From NCBI RefSeq assembly GCF_014650815.1, contig NZ_BMVR01000017.1, forward strand, positions 124,001 to 188,000: a DNA stretch of 64,000 bases, given 5' to 3'. The notes below the pieces were generated by a model. The model was not told the DNA's origin and did no database searches. It saw only the letters and a program-made list of their open reading frames with translations. Shown piece after piece: positions 62,520-64,000 of this stretch. The stretch comes from Streptomyces flavofungini. GTDB lineage: Bacteria > Actinomycetota > Actinomycetes > Streptomycetales > Streptomycetaceae. How positions within the stretch are numbered: position 1 is the stretch's first letter; the number at the start of each line of letters is the position of its first letter. Made by a program: the position numbers and the translations under genes.

Positions 62520-64000
62520 CTAGGGAAGGCTGTGCACCTTCGGGCCGACGGCGTTCGACCACGCGTGGCCCGCCGTCGCGTCCCAGTTCGTCGACCACGT
62601 CATGGCGCCGCGCAGCGACGGGTACGTCTTCGACGGCTTGAAGGAGCCGCAGCCGGTGCCGCGGGTCAAGCAGTCGAGGGCGTTGTTCACGACTGACGGG
62701 GCGACGTAACCGCTGCCCGCGCCGCGCGTCGACGCCGGGACGCCGATCCCGACCTGCGACGGGTCGAGGCCGCCCTCCAACTGGATGCAGGCGAGCGCGG
62801 TCAGGAAGTCCACGCTGCCCTGGCTGTAGACCTTGCCGTCACAGCCGAGCATCGAACCGCTGTTGTAGTACTGCATGTTGACGACCGTGAGGATGTCCTT
62901 CACGTTCAGCGCCGTCTGGAAGTACCCACCGGACGTGGATTGCATGTCGATGGTCTGCGGTGCCATCGTGAGAGCCAGCTTCGGGCCCGCCTTCGCCGAG
63001 AGCTGGCGCAGCGCCTTCGACATGTAGGTGGGGTTGATGCCGTTCTCCAGGTCGATGTCGACGCCGTTGAACCCGTACTCCTGCATCAGCGCGTAGGCGC
63101 TGTTGGCGAATGCCGTCGCGGAGGCGTCGCTGTTGACGGAGATGGTGCCCTTCTCGCCGCCGACCGAGAGGATCACGGACTTGCCCGCGGCCTTCTTCGC
63201 GGCGATGTCCGCCTTGAAATCGGCGGTGGAGGCGTAGCCGACGGCCGGGTCCAGATTGAAGGTGATCTGCCCCGGAGTGGTGGTGGCATCGGCGAACGAC
63301 ACGGCGATGATGTCGTACTGCGAGGACACGTCCCGCAGCTTCTGCACGGTCGCGCCGTTGTTGAAGTTCTGCCAGTAGCCGGTCACCGCGTGCCGGGGCA
63401 CGGTGCCGTCGCCGCCACCGTCGCCCTTGGGTGTCCGTACGGACACCGCCGTCGACTTCGCCGACTCGCCCGCCCCGTTCGAGGCGCTCACCTGGAAGCT
63501 GTACGTGGTCTCCGGCGTGAGGCCGGTGACGGTCGTGGAAGCGCCACTGGCCGAGGCGACCTTCGTGCCGTCGCGGTAGACGGTGTACCCCGTCGCCGTG
63601 GACGACGGTGTCCAGGACAGGTCCACCGACGTGGGCGTCGTCGTGCCCGCCGCGAGGCCGGCCGGGACGGGCGGTATCTCGACCGGGTCGGTGCCGCCGC
63701 CCCCGTCGGGTCCGAAGACGCTCACGTCGTCCACGTAGTACGCGCTCTGCCCGTACCAGCCGTGTGTGTACACGGTGACCGAGGTGGTGTTCGCGCCGGT
63801 GGTGAAGCTGGTGGAGAGCTGCTGCCAGGACGAGGTGCCCGGCGTCCAGGTCGACACGTCGGTGGTACCGGTGCCGCGGGCGCCGAGGTAGGCGTAACTG
63901 CCCTGCACCCAACTGCTCAGCTTGTACGTCGAGTTCGGCTTCACCGCGACGATCTGGGAGCACTCGGCGGTGCCCTGGCCGGACGGGGTGGCCTTGAGCG
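62520..64000 (-). CDS. GH18 chitinase, 5' end beyond the window
   Basis: About 493 residues are visible; the frame is open at the window edge, so the signal peptide and the start are missing. The first visible part is a carbohydrate-binding module (NSTYKLSSWVQGSYAYLGARG...YVDDVSVFGPDG). A fibronectin type III domain follows (PPVPAGLAAGTTTPTSVDLSW...VSVRTPKG), then a Gly/Asp linker and the GH18 barrel from RHAVTGYWQNFNNG. SVILSVGGEKG and GFNGVDIDLENG carry the DxxDxDxE catalytic motif with its acid Glu. MQYYNSG and AMTWSTNWD line the substrate cleft. It hydrolyses chitin outside the cell. The layout CBM-FnIII-GH18 is typical of Streptomyces chitinases. An internal GTG at 63944 is not the true start. 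Confidence 0.92.
   Translation of the reverse strand, partial: LKATPSGQGTAECSQIVAVKPNSTYKLSSWVQGSYAYLGARGTGTTDVSTWTPGTSSWQQLSTSFTTGANTTSVTVYTHGWYGQSAYYVDDVSVFGPDGGGGTDPVEIPPVPAGLAAGTTTPTSVDLSWTPSSTATGYTVYRDGTKVASASGASTTVTGLTPETTYSFQVSASNGAGESAKSTAVSVRTPKGDGGGDGTVPRHAVTGYWQNFNNGATVQKLRDVSSQYDIIAVSFADATTTPGQITFNLDPAVGYASTADFKADIAAKKAAGKSVILSVGGEKGTISVNSDASATAFANSAYALMQEYGFNGVDIDLENGINPTYMSKALRQLSAKAGPKLALTMAPQTIDMQSTSGGYFQTALNVKDILTVVNMQYYNSGSMLGCDGKVYSQGSVDFLTALACIQLEGGLDPSQVGIGVPASTRGAGSGYVAPSVVNNALDCLTRGTGCGSFKPSKTYPSLRGAMTWSTNWDATAGHAWSNAVGPKVHSLP

Overview
The window is very GC-rich and the genes show strong third-position GC bias, frequent GTG starts, GGAGG-type ribosome binding sites and typical actinobacterial families: NHL-propeller proteins, nSTAND1 NTPases, DUF2589, single-domain STAS and cyclic-nucleotide proteins, GH18 chitinase, and mycothiol-transferase-like DinB. 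It is best explained as an accessory, probably arm-located, stretch of a Streptomyces or close relative. This assignment rests on gene content and composition; no marker gene is present.

Layout. (1) 1-7551: a truncated unknown gene with a DUF2589 gene, a secreted protein, a LysR regulator divergent from a DUF1330 protein, and an alpha/beta hydrolase divergent from a dynamin-like GTPase. (2) 7689-20295: a processive membrane glycosyltransferase (GT2), translationally coupled to a small membrane protein, faces a plus-strand operon. That operon holds a UDP-GlcNAc 2-epimerase and four tandem paralogues of about 765 residues, each a six-bladed NHL propeller followed by three Ig-like units and lacking a signal peptide. 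This is the strongest candidate for an undescribed system. (3) 20416-26842: a frameshifted LysR gene, two DHFR-like proteins with a gene remnant between them, a secreted hydrolase, and small signalling proteins (cNMP-binding, STAS). (4) 26994-46029 and 54997-61766: an energy-stress and fermentation island. It has a phosphoketolase/HAD/GH65 operon, three universal stress proteins, an Acg-like nitroreductase, a wrecked PPK2 gene, GlgX, pyruvate formate-lyase with its activase, AdhE and PPDK. A TRYCO1 / trypsin-nSTAND1-WD40 conflict module sits inside it. (5) 46056-50545: an arsenic-resistance cluster (two arsenate reductases, ArsR, ACR3, a second ArsR, and a frameshifted flavin monooxygenase). 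(6) 50661-54959: a mobile-element hotspot between the ars cluster and adhE. It holds an intact IS5-type element carrying an Imm1-like immunity gene, and a decayed IS630 element into which a second IS5-type element carrying a DinB gene has inserted. (7) 62463-64000: a long terminator hairpin and the 3' part of a GH18 chitinase gene.

How the parts may work together. The island genes would let an aerobe make acetyl phosphate (phosphoketolase), cleave pyruvate without oxygen (PFL), regenerate NAD+ by making ethanol (AdhE), interconvert PEP and pyruvate (PPDK) and use disaccharides by phosphorolysis (GH65 plus beta-phosphoglucomutase), with stress proteins for dormancy. Candidate GGGAC..GGCCC boxes upstream of several of these genes suggest a DosR/OsdR-like regulon. 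The ars genes are arranged around two ArsR-controlled divergent promoters.
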